Below are positions 1 through 9,424 of a DNA stretch of 64,000 nt, one piece after another. Position numbers and translations under genes: made by a program. Every line of letters starts with the position of its first letter. Position 1 is the first letter of the stretch. A model generated the notes under the pieces. The model was not told the origin of the DNA, made no database searches, and saw only the letters and a list, made by a program, of their open reading frames with translations. Source of the DNA: Streptomyces spirodelae (GTDB lineage Bacteria; Actinomycetota; Actinomycetes; Streptomycetales; Streptomycetaceae); the NCBI RefSeq assembly GCF_017676385.1, contig NZ_JAFFZN010000009.1:124001-188000 (forward strand). Reading direction: 5' to 3'.

Positions 1-2357
1 GCTCGACCTCGGACTCCGTACTGCCCCCTCGGGCTCGACACGAGTACTACCAGGCCGCCTTCAGGCCCGCGCTGCGCGCCGACGCCGTCACCGGTGTGAT
101 GACCTCCTACAACCTGGTCAACGGCCGTCCCGCCACCGTCGATCCCGGCCTGGACGAGACCGTGCGGAAGTGGGCGGGGAAGGACCTGTTCAACGTCACC
201 GACGCGGACGCGCCCAACAACCTCATCAAGGGACAGGACTACTACCCCACCCTGGCGGAGGCCGACGCGGCAGCGCTCAAGGCGGGCATCGACAGTTTCA
301 CCTCCGACAGCGAGGACTCCTCCAAGACCGTCGAGGCCCTCACCACGGCGCTGGAGAAGGGCCTGATCACCGAGGCCGACCTGGACACCGCCGTGCGGCA
401 CATCCTCGGCATCCGCTGCCGCCTCGGCGAGTTCGACCCGGACGGCGGACCGTACGGGAAGATCCCCGCGTCCGTCGTCGACAGCCCCGAGCACCGCGCC
501 CTGGCCCGCCGGACGGCGCGGGAGGCGATCGTACTGCTGAAGAACGAGCCGCCGCCGGGCGGCGGTGCTGTGCTCCCGCTGGACGCCCGGAAGACGGCGA
601 AGGTGGCCGTCGTCGGGTCGCTCGCCGACACTCTCTACACCGACTGGTACTCGGGGTCACTGCCGTACGGAGTCACCCCGCGCGAGGGCATCGCGGCCCG
701 GCTCGGCGCGGCGGGTGAGGTCACCGGGGGTGAGGGCGTCGACCGGATCGCGCTGAAGAACGCGGCCACCGGAGCCTGTCTGACCGCAGGCAGCGGTGCG
801 GAAGGGGCCGTGCTCACCGAGAGCGGCGACGGCTCGAGCACCGAAGCGCAGTTCGACGTCTTCGACTGGGGCGAGGGCATCGTCACCCTGCGCAGCGCCG
901 CCAACGCCAAATACCTCGGCTACGACGGCAAGGTCTTCCGCAACGACCAGGAACAGCCCGGCGGCTGGTTCGTCCAGCAGCAGTTCGTGCTGGAGAAGCA
1001 GGCCGACGGTGCCCGGCTGGTGCGCTACGCCGGATACGAGACGCTCACCGACTGGTTCGGCGACAAGAAGTACCTCAAGGCGGGCGAGGACGGCACCGTC
1101 ACCCTGGTCACCAAGCAGAACGCCACCTCGTACCAGGTCGAGACCGTACGCGACGGCGTCGCCGAGGCGGTCGAGGCAGCGCGCGAAGCGGACGCGGCCG
1201 TCGTCGTGGTCGGCACCATGCCCGCCATCAACGGGCGCGAGGACCACGATCGCACGTCGATGGCGCTCGCGGAGGGGCAGGCCGCACTGGTGAAGGCCGT
1301 CCGCCGGGCCAACCCGCGCACGGTCGTCGTGCTGGAGACCAGCTACCCGCAGACCGTCACCTGGGAGCAGGAACACATACCCGCGCTCGTCTGGACCACC
1401 CACGCGGGCCAGGAGACCGGCAACGCGCTGGCGGACGTGCTCTTCGGCGACCACAACCCGGCCGGGCGGCTCACCCAGACCTGGTACCGCTCCGAGGACG
1501 ACCTGCCCGACCTCCTCGAATACGACATCATCAAGGCCGACCGCACCTACCTGTACTTCCGCGGAGATCCGCTCTACCCCTTCGGACACGGCCTGTCCTA
1601 CAGCACCTTCCGCTACGGCCGGCCCCGGCTCTCCTCCCACACGCTGGAGCGCGACGGCGCCGTGACCGTCTCGGTGCGCGTCACCAACACCGGCAGCCGC
1701 GACGGCGACGAGGTCGTACAGCTCTATACGCGCAGGCGCGGCTCGCGGGACAAGCAGCCGCTGCGGCAGTTGAACGGCTTCGAGCGGGTCCGGCTGAAGG
1801 CGGGCCGCTCCATGACCGTACGGCTGAAGCTGCGGGCCGCGGACCTCGCCCACTGGGACGTCACCCGCGGCCGCGAGGTGGTGGAGAGCGGCGTGGTCGA
1901 GGTACGGGTGGGAGCCTCGTCCAGCGACATCCGGGGGCGTACGACCCTGCGGGTGCGCGGCGAGAAGATCCCGCCGCGCGACCTGTCGCAGACCACGCGG
2001 GCTGCTTCTTTCGACGACTACCGCGGGGTGCGGCTGGTCGACGAGAGCAAGGAGCGGGGCGAGGCGGTCGGTGCGGTGGAGGATCGCGCATGGGTGCTGT
2101 TCCGCGATGCCGATCTGGGCCGGGGCGCCGGGAAGCTGACCGCACGGGTGGCCAGGGAGGGCCGGGGCAGCGGGACTCTCACCGTACGGCTCGGCTCACC
2201 GCGCGGACGGGTGATCGGTTCCGCCGAGGTGCCGGGCACTGGTGACCGGTACGCCTACAAGAGCGTCACCGCGCGGTTGCGGGGTGCGCGCGGGCGGCAC
2301 GACGTGTACCTCGTCTTCTCGGATGAGATGCGGCTGAGCGCGTTTTCACTGCGCTGA
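1..2357 (+). CDS. GH3 beta-glucosidase-type glycoside hydrolase, 5' end cut by the window
   Basis: The reading frame is open from the left edge, so the N-terminal part of the (beta/alpha)8 domain is missing. The remaining part (about 780 residues) has the GH3 nucleophile loop VTDADAP (Asp codon at 201-203) and the second alpha/beta domain with a GREDHDRTS segment, which in the family carries the acidic catalytic region. Between them, roughly encoded at 740-1140, is an inserted beta-rich domain with fascin/ricin-like repeats (phrases like LRSAANAKYLGYDG), probably sugar binding. A fibronectin-III-like domain (about 1600-1860) and a C-terminal CBM6-like beta-sandwich follow. GH3 enzymes release terminal beta-linked glucose or xylose. 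It precedes a sugar importer in the same direction and is probably secreted, but the signal peptide would lie outside the window. Confidence 0.9.
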   Translation, partial: STSDSVLPPRARHEYYQAAFRPALRADAVTGVMTSYNLVNGRPATVDPGLDETVRKWAGKDLFNVTDADAPNNLIKGQDYYPTLAEADAAALKAGIDSFTSDSEDSSKTVEALTTALEKGLITEADLDTAVRHILGIRCRLGEFDPDGGPYGKIPASVVDSPEHRALARRTAREAIVLLKNEPPPGGGAVLPLDARKTAKVAVVGSLADTLYTDWYSGSLPYGVTPREGIAARLGAAGEVTGGEGVDRIALKNAATGACLTAGSGAEGAVLTESGDGSSTEAQFDVFDWGEGIVTLRSAANAKYLGYDGKVFRNDQEQPGGWFVQQQFVLEKQADGARLVRYAGYETLTDWFGDKKYLKAGEDGTVTLVTKQNATSYQVETVRDGVAEAVEAAREADAAVVVVGTMPAINGREDHDRTSMALAEGQAALVKAVRRANPRTVVVLETSYPQTVTWEQEHIPALVWTTHAGQETGNALADVLFGDHNPAGRLTQTWYRSEDDLPDLLEYDIIKADRTYLYFRGDPLYPFGHGLSYSTFRYGRPRLSSHTLERDGAVTVSVRVTNTGSRDGDEVVQLYTRRRGSRDKQPLRQLNGFERVRLKAGRSMTVRLKLRAADLAHWDVTRGREVVESGVVEVRVGASSSDIRGRTTLRVRGEKIPPRDLSQTTRAASFDDYRGVRLVDESKERGEAVGAVEDRAWVLFRDADLGRGAGKLTARVAREGRGSGTLTVRLGSPRGRVIGSAEVPGTGDRYAYKSVTARLRGARGRHDVYLVFSDEMRLSAFSLR

Positions 2358-2389
2358 GCATTGTCGCCGCGAGTTTCGTCGCGGTCGGC

Positions 2390-2445
2390 GCCTCGGAGCT
2401 CGGAGGGAGCAGTTCCCCGCGCCCCTTCGGGGCACGTCCTTGGCG
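2390..2445. repeat. Streptomyces dispersed intergenic repeat, copy 1
   Basis: Contains GCAGTTCCCCGCGCCCCTTC (starting at 2409) with a GCCCC-TTC-GGGGC mini-hairpin at 2421-2433. The same core recurs, in either orientation, near 9425-9558, 52785-52867 and 56481-56540. It lies between the GH3 gene and the binding-protein gene and could act as a weak terminator. Such sequences are common in streptomycete intergenic regions. Confidence 0.6.
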
Positions 2446-2484
2446 GGGCATGGCTCCCCCTTCTCGAAATGGAGATCCCCTTCT

Positions 2485-3702
2485 ATGCAATTGCGCCCCG
2501 TGCTTCCCGTGCTCATGGCGGGGGTGACGGTCGCGTTCGGGCTCAGTGGGTGTGCCGCCGAGCCCGATCCCGGGACCGTCACCGTGCTCAACTCGGCAAC
2601 CGACACAGCTGAGCACACCAAGAACCAGAAGTTCTTCGACCGCTGCGCCGCGAAGTTCGGGCTGCGGGTGGAGCAGAACAGCGTGCCCGCCGACCAGGTG
2701 TCGTCCAAGGCGCTGCGCATGGCGTCCTCGCACTCGCTGCCCGACATCCTCGAACTCGACGGCTCCGAGCTGCCGCAGTTCGCCGAGACGGGCGGGCTGC
2801 GCAGCCTCGATGACCTCGGCGTCCACACCTCCGGACTCTCGGACAGCGGCATCTCCCTCGGGACGTTCGAGGACACCCGCTACGGGATCGCCCGCTCCGT
2901 CAACTCCCTCGCCCTCTACTACAACCCGGAGCTGCTGCAGAAGGCCGGGGTCCGCCCGCCCCGGACCTGGGACGAGCTGCGGACGACGGCGAAGAAGCTG
3001 ACCAGCGGCGGGACCTATGGGTTCGCCTTCAGCGCCAGCCCGAACGCGGACGGCGTCTATCAGTTCCTGCCCTTCTTCTGGTCGGCCGGCGGCAACGAGG
3101 CACGGCTGGACAACGGCAAGGGCGAGGCTGCGCTGCGGCTGTGGAAGGACCTGGTGAGGGACAAGTCCGTCTCCAAGGCGGTGGTCAACTGGAACCAGCA
3201 GGACGTCAACGACCAGTTCATCGCCGGGCGCACCGCCATGATGATCAACGGCCCCTGGCAGGTGCCGGTGCTGGAGGCCCAGGACAAGGTGGAGTGGGAG
3301 GTCGCCAAGTTCCCCGTCCCCGAAGCGGGCGACAAGGCGGTTCCCCCGGTCGGCGGCACCGTGATGACCGTCCCCAAGAGCGACGACAGCGAGCGCGAGA
3401 AGAACGCGGCCAAGATCCTCAACTGCCTCAACACCCGGAAGAACCAGCTCGACTGGGGCGAGGCCGTCAACAATGTGCCCACCCGCGCCGCCGCCGCACG
3501 CGCCTACGCGAAGCAGAACCCCAAGCTCGCCCCGTTCGCCGACCTGGTCACCACCGCACGCTCCCGCACCGCGAAGGTCGGCACCCGCTGGCCAGCCGTG
3601 AGCGACGCACTGGCCGGGGCCTTCCAGTCCGTACTCACCGGCGGCAGCAGCCCTCAGGCGGCCCTGCGCCGCGCCCAGCGGCAGGCCACGGCGGGGGAGT
3701 GA
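2485..3702 (+). CDS. Sugar ABC transporter substrate-binding lipoprotein
   Basis: A 405-residue family-1 solute-binding protein of a carbohydrate importer. The N-terminus is a lipoprotein signal ending in LSGC (Cys23), so the mature protein should be anchored outside the membrane. The ATG at 2485 is preferred because GGAG lies 10 bases upstream and translation from there gives a clean lipobox; an in-frame start at 2440 would place 15 charged residues before the signal. The body has typical features of the family (a WDELR segment, an AGRTAMMINGPW segment). It is followed 9 bases later by two permease genes. No transport ATPase is encoded here, so the system probably uses a shared MsiK-type ATPase, as is usual in Streptomyces. 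The ligand is inferred from neighbours to be a beta-glucan or xyloglucan oligosaccharide. Confidence 0.92.
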   Translation: MQLRPVLPVLMAGVTVAFGLSGCAAEPDPGTVTVLNSATDTAEHTKNQKFFDRCAAKFGLRVEQNSVPADQVSSKALRMASSHSLPDILELDGSELPQFAETGGLRSLDDLGVHTSGLSDSGISLGTFEDTRYGIARSVNSLALYYNPELLQKAGVRPPRTWDELRTTAKKLTSGGTYGFAFSASPNADGVYQFLPFFWSAGGNEARLDNGKGEAALRLWKDLVRDKSVSKAVVNWNQQDVNDQFIAGRTAMMINGPWQVPVLEAQDKVEWEVAKFPVPEAGDKAVPPVGGTVMTVPKSDDSEREKNAAKILNCLNTRKNQLDWGEAVNNVPTRAAAARAYAKQNPKLAPFADLVTTARSRTAKVGTRWPAVSDALAGAFQSVLTGGSSPQAALRRAQRQATAGE

Positions 3703-3711
3703 GGAGCCGAT

Positions 3712-4674
3712 ATGAGTACCGCCACAGCCCCTTCCGTGACCACCCCGCCCGCAGGCGTGCCGAAGGCCACGCCGGGCCGGGCAGGCAGCCGCCGCACCGC
3801 ACTGCTGCGCTGGCTGTTCATCGCCCCCGCGCTGCTCTACATGGCCGCGTTCTTCGGCTATCCGCTGGTGCGCAACGTGCTGATGAGTTTCCAGCGCTAC
3901 ACGCCCACCACCTACTTCACCGGTGAGGCTCCCTTCAACGGCCTCGACAACTGGCGTGCCGTGTTCTCCGACCCCCTGTTCACCGACGCGCTGTGGCACA
4001 CGGCGCTGTTCACGGCGGGTTCGCTGCTGGGCCAGTTCACCCTCGGGCTGGCCCTCGCGGTCTTCTTCTCCCGCCGCTTCCGCCTCTCCCGCTTCGTACG
4101 GGCGGTGCTGCTGCTGCCGTGGCTGGTCCCGATGGTGGTGGCCGCCGTGGTGTGGCGGCGCATCCTCGACCAGGAGCACGGCGTCCTCAACGCGGCTCTG
4201 AAGACGCTGGGCCTGACCGACGGCGGTGTGCCCTGGCTGAGCAGCCCGAGCGTGGCGCTGCTGTCGGCGGTACTGGTCAACATCTGGATCGGCATCCCGT
4301 TCAACATGGTCATCCTCTACGGCGGTCTGCAGGAGATACCCCGCGATCTGTACGAGGCGGCCTCGCTGGACGGCGCCGGGCCCTGGCGGGTCTTTCGCTC
4401 CGTCACGCTGCCGATGCTGCGGCCGGTGATCACCGTCGTCCTCGTGCTGGGCTTCATGTCGACGGTGAAGATCCTCGATCTGATCCTCGCCCTCACCTCG
4501 GGCGGCCCCGCCGACGCCACCCAGACGCTGGGCACCGTCACCTACCAGCTGTCGTTCCTGCGCCTCGACTTCGGCCAGGGCGCCGTCGTCGGCAACGTCC
4601 TGATCCTGATCAGCGCGGTCTTCGCGGTCCTCTACCTGCGTGCCAACCGCACCGACTTCGGCAACGGGAAGTGA
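3712..4674 (+). CDS. Carbohydrate ABC transporter permease (MalF type)
   Basis: A 320-residue inner-membrane permease with six predicted transmembrane helices. It carries the cytoplasmic EAA loop that docks the ATPase (YEAASLDGAGPW...LP). An Ala/Gly/Arg-rich cytoplasmic tail of about 30 residues precedes the first helix. The start ATG follows a GAGGAG ribosome site and lies 9 bases after the stop of the binding protein, so the three transport genes form one operon. It should pair with the next permease to form the channel for the sugar delivered by the lipoprotein. Confidence 0.93.
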   Translation: MSTATAPSVTTPPAGVPKATPGRAGSRRTALLRWLFIAPALLYMAAFFGYPLVRNVLMSFQRYTPTTYFTGEAPFNGLDNWRAVFSDPLFTDALWHTALFTAGSLLGQFTLGLALAVFFSRRFRLSRFVRAVLLLPWLVPMVVAAVVWRRILDQEHGVLNAALKTLGLTDGGVPWLSSPSVALLSAVLVNIWIGIPFNMVILYGGLQEIPRDLYEAASLDGAGPWRVFRSVTLPMLRPVITVVLVLGFMSTVKILDLILALTSGGPADATQTLGTVTYQLSFLRLDFGQGAVVGNVLILISAVFAVLYLRANRTDFGNGK

Positions 4675-4684
4675 GCACAGCACC

Positions 4685-5566
4685 ATGACCCCGACCACCG
4701 CAGCCCGCACGGCACCGGGAACCGCACGCGGCGCAGCCCGCGGCACAGTCCAGGGAACCGCCCGCAGGGCGCACGGCGCCTGGAACACCGCCGCGGCGCT
4801 GCTGATCCTCGCCGTGCTGCTCTTCCCCGTCTACTGGATGCTGGTCACAGCGCTCCAGCCGTCCTCCGGCATCGACGTGGACTGGTTCCCCACGGACCCC
4901 GGACTCGACAGCTTCCGCAAGGCGCTGGACAGCCAGGGCGGCTCGCTGCTCACCAGCCTCGGCGTCGCGCTGGGCGCCGTCGCGGTCTGCCTGGCGCTGG
5001 CGGCCCCCGCCGCCTACGGGCTCGCGCAGTTCTCGCTGCGCGGCGGACAGGCCGTCGTCTTCACCACGCTCATCACCCAGATGGTCCCGGGCATCGTCAT
5101 CGCCAACGCCCTCTACAGCGCCTACGCGGAGCTGCGCCTGGTCAACTCCTACCTCGGACTGATCCTGGCCGACGCCTCGCTCGGGCTGCCGTTCTCCATC
5201 GTGCTGCTGCGCGCCTTCATGGTGTCCATCCCCGGCGAGGTGGTGGAGGCGGCGCTGGTCGACGGCGCGAACAGATTCACCGCGTTCGTACGCGTCGTCC
5301 TGCCGATGAGCCGCAACGCGCTGATCACGGCCGGTCTGTTCACCTTCCTGTTCGCCTGGTCGGACTTCATGTTCGCCCTCACCCTCAACACCACCGACGA
5401 CGTCAAGCCGGTCACGCTCGGCATCTACCAGTTCGTGGGCGCCCACGTCAGCGACTGGGGAGCCGTCATGGCCACCGCCGTGCTGTCCGCGGTCCCGGCG
5501 GCGGTGCTGCTGGTCGTCGCGCAGAAGTACATCGCCGCCGGGATCACTGGTGGGTCCGTCAAGTAG
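4685..5566 (+). CDS. Carbohydrate ABC transporter permease (MalG type)
   Basis: A 293-residue second permease of the importer, with about six membrane helices and its own EAA loop (VEAALVDGANRF...LP). The ATG at 4685 is chosen because it starts 10 bases after the preceding stop with a GGGAAG ribosome site. An in-frame GTG at 4640 would overlap the previous gene by 35 bases. The N-terminus has a short Ala/Arg/Thr-rich tail with an imperfect RGAARGTVQGTARR repeat before the first helix. It works as heterodimer partner of the MalF-type subunit. Confidence 0.92.
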   Translation: MTPTTAARTAPGTARGAARGTVQGTARRAHGAWNTAAALLILAVLLFPVYWMLVTALQPSSGIDVDWFPTDPGLDSFRKALDSQGGSLLTSLGVALGAVAVCLALAAPAAYGLAQFSLRGGQAVVFTTLITQMVPGIVIANALYSAYAELRLVNSYLGLILADASLGLPFSIVLLRAFMVSIPGEVVEAALVDGANRFTAFVRVVLPMSRNALITAGLFTFLFAWSDFMFALTLNTTDDVKPVTLGIYQFVGAHVSDWGAVMATAVLSAVPAAVLLVVAQKYIAAGITGGSVK

Positions 5567-5642
5567 TCCCCGGCCACGGCGCTGCAGCCGCGAGTCGCTG
5601 CCGCTGCCCCCGCACTCAGAGCAAGTGAGGCTGTTCATCCTG

Positions 5643-7100
5643 ATGAGTTCCCCTGCCACGGGCCGACGCACGCCCGTTCCGCCCCTGCCGGACCTCCCGG
5701 AGGACTTCGTCTTCGGTACCGCCACCGCCGCCTATCAGATCGAGGGGGCGCACGACGAGGACGGGCGCGGCCCCTCCATCTGGGACACCTACTGCCGTGA
5801 GCCCGGCCGGATCGAGGGCGGTGCCTCCGGCGATGTGGCCTGCGACCACTACCACCGCTACCGCGAGGACATCGCGCTCCTGCGGGAGCTGGGCGTGGAC
5901 AGTTACCGCTTCTCCGTTGCCTGGCCACGTGTGCAGCCCACCGGCGACGGCCCCGCCGACCAGCGCGGCCTGGACTTCTACGACCGGCTCACCGACGAAC
6001 TGCTCGCAGCGGGAGTCTCTCCCGCAGCCACGCTCTACCACTGGGACCTGCCGCAGGCGTTGGAGGACCGGGGTGGCTGGCGGATACGGGAGACGGCCGA
6101 GCGGTTCGCCGAGTACACCGCGCTGGTCGCCGCCCGGCTCGGCGACCGGATACCCCGCTGGATCACCCTGAACGAGCCGTTCTGCAGCGCCTTCCTGGGC
6201 TACGCCACCGGCCGGCACGCACCCGGCGCGCGGGAGGGCCGCGGAGCGCTGGCCGCGGCGCACCACCTCCTGGTCGGACACGGCCTCGCCGTACTCGCCC
6301 TGCGCGCGGCAGGCGTCCAGCAGGCGGGCATCACCCTCAACCCCGACCGGCTGCTGCCCGCCACCGGCTCCGCCGCCGACGCGGCCGCCGTACGCAGGGC
6401 CGAGACGCTGCACAACGAGACCTGGTTCGATCCGCTGTTCGCCGGGCGCTACCCGCGCGGCGAGGCGGACACCTGGGGTCCGCAGGCCGACGGCTCCTGG
6501 CGGCGGGACGGCGATCTGGAGCTGATCGGGGCACGACTGGACTTCCTCGGCGTCAACTACTACCGCCCGATCACCATCACCGACGCTCCCTACCGCGACC
6601 CGGACCCCGTCACCCGTACCGCCACCGACATCCGCGTCGCAGAGTGCCCACGCGACGACGTACGCCACACCACCATGGGCTGGCCCGTCGACCCGCCCGC
6701 CTTCACCGGTCTGCTGACGGACCTCGCGGCCCGCTACCCGGCGCTGCCGCCGCTGCTGATCACCGAGAACGGTTCGGCCGAGGCCGACAGCGTCGCGCCT
6801 CACGGGCGGGTGCACGACACCGACCGCATCGACTACCTGCGCGACCATCTGACCGCCGTCGCCGAGGCGATCCGGGCAGGTGTGGACGTGCGCGGCTACT
6901 ACGTGTGGTCGCTGCTGGACAACTTCGAGTGGGCCCGAGGCTACGGGCAGCGCTTCGGCCTGGTCCGCGTCGACTACCCGACCCAGCAGCGCCTCCCGAA
7001 GGACAGCTTCCACTGGTACCGCGACCTGATCGCCGCTCACCGCGCGCAGCACACACCGACCGCACCCGTTGAACGAACTGGAGAGCAGACCGCCCGATGA
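5643..7100 (+). CDS. GH1 beta-glucosidase
   Basis: A 485-residue cytoplasmic family-1 beta-glucosidase with no signal peptide. It opens with DFVFGTATAAYQIEGA, the standard GH1 N-terminal signature. The acid/base glutamate is in TLNEPF (Glu178) and the nucleophile in ITENGS (Glu375). Length and motif spacing are normal for the family. The chosen ATG at 5643 lies 76 bases after the permease stop; an upstream in-frame start at 5550 would add a non-conserved 31-residue leader. The stop overlaps the next start as ATGA, so it is translationally coupled to the GH31 gene. It probably hydrolyses imported cello- or gluco-oligosaccharides once side chains are removed. Confidence 0.95.
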   Translation: MSSPATGRRTPVPPLPDLPEDFVFGTATAAYQIEGAHDEDGRGPSIWDTYCREPGRIEGGASGDVACDHYHRYREDIALLRELGVDSYRFSVAWPRVQPTGDGPADQRGLDFYDRLTDELLAAGVSPAATLYHWDLPQALEDRGGWRIRETAERFAEYTALVAARLGDRIPRWITLNEPFCSAFLGYATGRHAPGAREGRGALAAAHHLLVGHGLAVLALRAAGVQQAGITLNPDRLLPATGSAADAAAVRRAETLHNETWFDPLFAGRYPRGEADTWGPQADGSWRRDGDLELIGARLDFLGVNYYRPITITDAPYRDPDPVTRTATDIRVAECPRDDVRHTTMGWPVDPPAFTGLLTDLAARYPALPPLLITENGSAEADSVAPHGRVHDTDRIDYLRDHLTAVAEAIRAGVDVRGYYVWSLLDNFEWARGYGQRFGLVRVDYPTQQRLPKDSFHWYRDLIAAHRAQHTPTAPVERTGEQTAR

Positions 7101-9424
7101 AGTTCACCGACGGCTACTGGCTGATGCGCGACGGCGTTCGGGCCTCGTACGCCACCGAGATCGCCGACACCCGCGTCAGCGACGACCGTTTCACCCTCTA
7201 CGCCCCCGTACGGCACATCCGGCACCGGGGCGACACCCTCAACGGCCCCCTGCTGACCGTGGAGTGCTTCTCACCGGCCGAAGGGGTGATCGGCGTCCGT
7301 GTCACCCACCACGCCGGAACCCTCGACCGGGGCCCGCACTTCGCGCTGCGGCACGGGCAGGGCGAGGCCGCGGCCGGCAAGGTCACCCGCGACGGCAGCC
7401 TGCTCGAACTGACCAGCGGCGGCCTGGCGCTGCGGGTCGACACGGCGGGCCCGTACCGGCTGGAGTTCACCGCCGACGGCCGCACCCTCACATCCGTCGA
7501 GGCACGCGGCACCGGCTACGCCACCACACCCGACGGCGCCCACCACTCACTCGCCCAGCTCTCGCTGGGCGTAGGAGAACTCGTCTACGGGCTCGGGGAA
7601 CGCTTCACCCCGTTCGTCCGCAACGGGCAGAGCGTCGACATCTGGCAGGCGGACGGCGGCACAGCCAGCGAACAGGCTTACAAGAACGTCCCGTTCCACC
7701 TCACCAACCGGGGCTACGGCGTCTTCGTCAACCACCCTGGCAAGGTCTCCTACGAGGTCGGCTCGGAGGCCGTCGGCCAGGTGCAGTTCAGCGTCGAGGA
7801 CCAGACGCTGGAGTACTACGTCATCCACGGCCCCGCACCCAAGGAGATCCTCTCCCGCTACACCGCCCTCACCGGCCGCCCGCCGCTGCCCCCGGCATGG
7901 TCGTTCGGGCTGTGGCTGTCCACCTCCTTCACCACCGCCTACGACGAGGAGACCGTCAGCGGCTTCGTGCGCGGCATGGCCGAACGCGACATCCCGCTGG
8001 GCGTCTTCCACTTCGACTGCTTCTGGATGCGCGCCTACCAGTGGTGCGACTTCACCTGGGACCCGGAGGTCTTCCCCGACCCGGAGGGGATGCTGCGCCG
8101 GCTCAAGGGGAGCGATGGCAGCGACGGCAGCGACGGCAGCGACGGCAGCGATGGGGAACAGCGCCTGCGCATCTGCGTATGGATCAACCCCTACATCGCC
8201 CAGAAGTCACCGCTGTTCGACGAGGCGGCCCGGCTCGGCTACCTGCTGCGGCGGCCGGACGGCAGCGTATGGCAGTGGGACCTGTGGCAGGCGGGCATGG
8301 GCCTGGTCGACTTCACCCACCCCGAGGCGCGCGCCTGGTACGCGGACAAGCTGCGCGGGCTGCTCGGGCAGGGCGTCGACTGCTTCAAGACCGACTTCGG
8401 CGAGCGCGTGCCCACCGATGTCGTCTGGCACGACGGCTCCGACCCGGAGCGGATGCACAACTACTACACCCAGCTGTACAACCGCACCGTCTTCGAGACC
8501 CTCACCGAGGAGCGGGGCGAGGGCGAGGCCGTGCTCTTCGCGCGGTCCGCAACGGCGGGCGGCCAGCAGTACCCCGTCCACTGGGGCGGCGACTGCGAGT
8601 CCACCTTCGGCGCCATGGCCGAGTCGCTACGCGGCGGTCTCTCGCTCGGGCTGTCCGGGTTCGGCTTCTGGAGCCACGACATCGGCGGTTTCGAGGGCGA
8701 CCCCGACCCCGCGCTGTTCAAGCGCTGGGTGCAGTTCGGACTGCTCTCCTCGCACAGCCGGCTGCACGGCAGCACGTCCTACCGGGTGCCCTGGGTCCAC
8801 GGCGAGGAAGCCGTCACCGTCACCCGCGACTTCACCCGCCTCAAGCACCGCCTGATGCCCTACCTCTACGCCGCGGCGCGCCAGGCCGCCGAGGCGGGCA
8901 CACCCGTGATGCGGGCCATGCTGCTGGACTTCCCCGACGATCCCGCGTGCCAGACCCTCGACCGGCAGTACATGCTCGGCGACGACCTCTTGGTGGCCCC
9001 CGTCTTCACCGCCGACGGCACCGTGGAGTACTACGTCCCCGACGGCGAGTGGACCCACCTGCTGTCCGGCGAGCGGGTCAGGGGCCCGGGCTGGCGGCAG
9101 GAGCGCCACGGCTTCGACAGCCTGCCGCTGCTGGTGCGGCCCGGGGCGGTGCTCCCCTGGGGGGAACGGGACGGGTGCGCCGACTACGACTGGGCGCACG
9201 GGGTGACGCTGCGCGCGTATGGGCTCGCCGATGGCTGCACGGTCACCACGCGGGTGCCGTGCCCTGGCGGGGCCGACGCGGTGTTCCGTACGACGCGTGG
9301 GGGCTCCCGCATCACGGTTGAAGCCACGGGGGCACCCGGGCCGTGGTACCTCCGGCTCGACGGAGCCGGCCCGACCCATGAGGCCCCCACTGGCGCTACG
9401 GAGCTGACGGTGCTGCTCTCCTGA
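7097..9424 (+). CDS. yicI: GH31 alpha-xylosidase (YicI-like)
   Basis: A 775-residue GH31 enzyme whose N-terminus (MKFTDGYWLMRDG) and active-site blocks closely resemble E. coli YicI alpha-xylosidase. The nucleophile aspartate is in KTDFGERVPTD (Asp433) and the acid/base aspartate in HWGGDCES (Asp499), followed by the conserved GGLSLGLSGFGFWSHDIGGF block. YicI-type enzymes remove alpha-1,6-xylose from xyloglucan oligosaccharides. It is coupled by ATGA to the GH1 gene, which fits sequential trimming of isoprimeverose-type units. Oddity: a five-copy Gly-Ser-Asp repeat interrupts a surface loop (8108-8152). The C-terminal beta domains are complete. Xylosidase rather than glucosidase specificity is inferred from the YicI likeness. 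Confidence 0.93.
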   Translation: MKFTDGYWLMRDGVRASYATEIADTRVSDDRFTLYAPVRHIRHRGDTLNGPLLTVECFSPAEGVIGVRVTHHAGTLDRGPHFALRHGQGEAAAGKVTRDGSLLELTSGGLALRVDTAGPYRLEFTADGRTLTSVEARGTGYATTPDGAHHSLAQLSLGVGELVYGLGERFTPFVRNGQSVDIWQADGGTASEQAYKNVPFHLTNRGYGVFVNHPGKVSYEVGSEAVGQVQFSVEDQTLEYYVIHGPAPKEILSRYTALTGRPPLPPAWSFGLWLSTSFTTAYDEETVSGFVRGMAERDIPLGVFHFDCFWMRAYQWCDFTWDPEVFPDPEGMLRRLKGSDGSDGSDGSDGSDGEQRLRICVWINPYIAQKSPLFDEAARLGYLLRRPDGSVWQWDLWQAGMGLVDFTHPEARAWYADKLRGLLGQGVDCFKTDFGERVPTDVVWHDGSDPERMHNYYTQLYNRTVFETLTEERGEGEAVLFARSATAGGQQYPVHWGGDCESTFGAMAESLRGGLSLGLSGFGFWSHDIGGFEGDPDPALFKRWVQFGLLSSHSRLHGSTSYRVPWVHGEEAVTVTRDFTRLKHRLMPYLYAAARQAAEAGTPVMRAMLLDFPDDPACQTLDRQYMLGDDLLVAPVFTADGTVEYYVPDGEWTHLLSGERVRGPGWRQERHGFDSLPLLVRPGAVLPWGERDGCADYDWAHGVTLRAYGLADGCTVTTRVPCPGGADAVFRTTRGGSRITVEATGAPGPWYLRLDGAGPTHEAPTGATELTVLLS
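8108..8155 (+). repeat. In-frame 9-bp tandem repeat (Gly-Ser-Asp)5 inside the GH31 gene
   Basis: Five consecutive 9-base units of the form GGC-AGC-GAC (first and last units vary at wobble positions) encode GSDGSDGSDGSDGSD. They lie between LRRLKG and EQRLRICVWINPYIAQ, where YicI-type proteins have a short loop. Unit length is a multiple of three, so copy-number change would keep the frame. Confidence 0.95.

Noticed and set aside
657..1853. Long minus-strand frame opposite the GH3 gene
   Set aside because: Composition is the Val/Gly/Arg-rich pattern of an antisense shadow; the plus strand carries clear GH3 motifs.
2266..4788. Very long open frame (over 800 codons) on the minus strand
   Set aside because: It lies opposite the GH3 end, binding protein and permease genes and has no domain, ribosome site or sensible composition; long antisense frames are expected in DNA this GC-rich.
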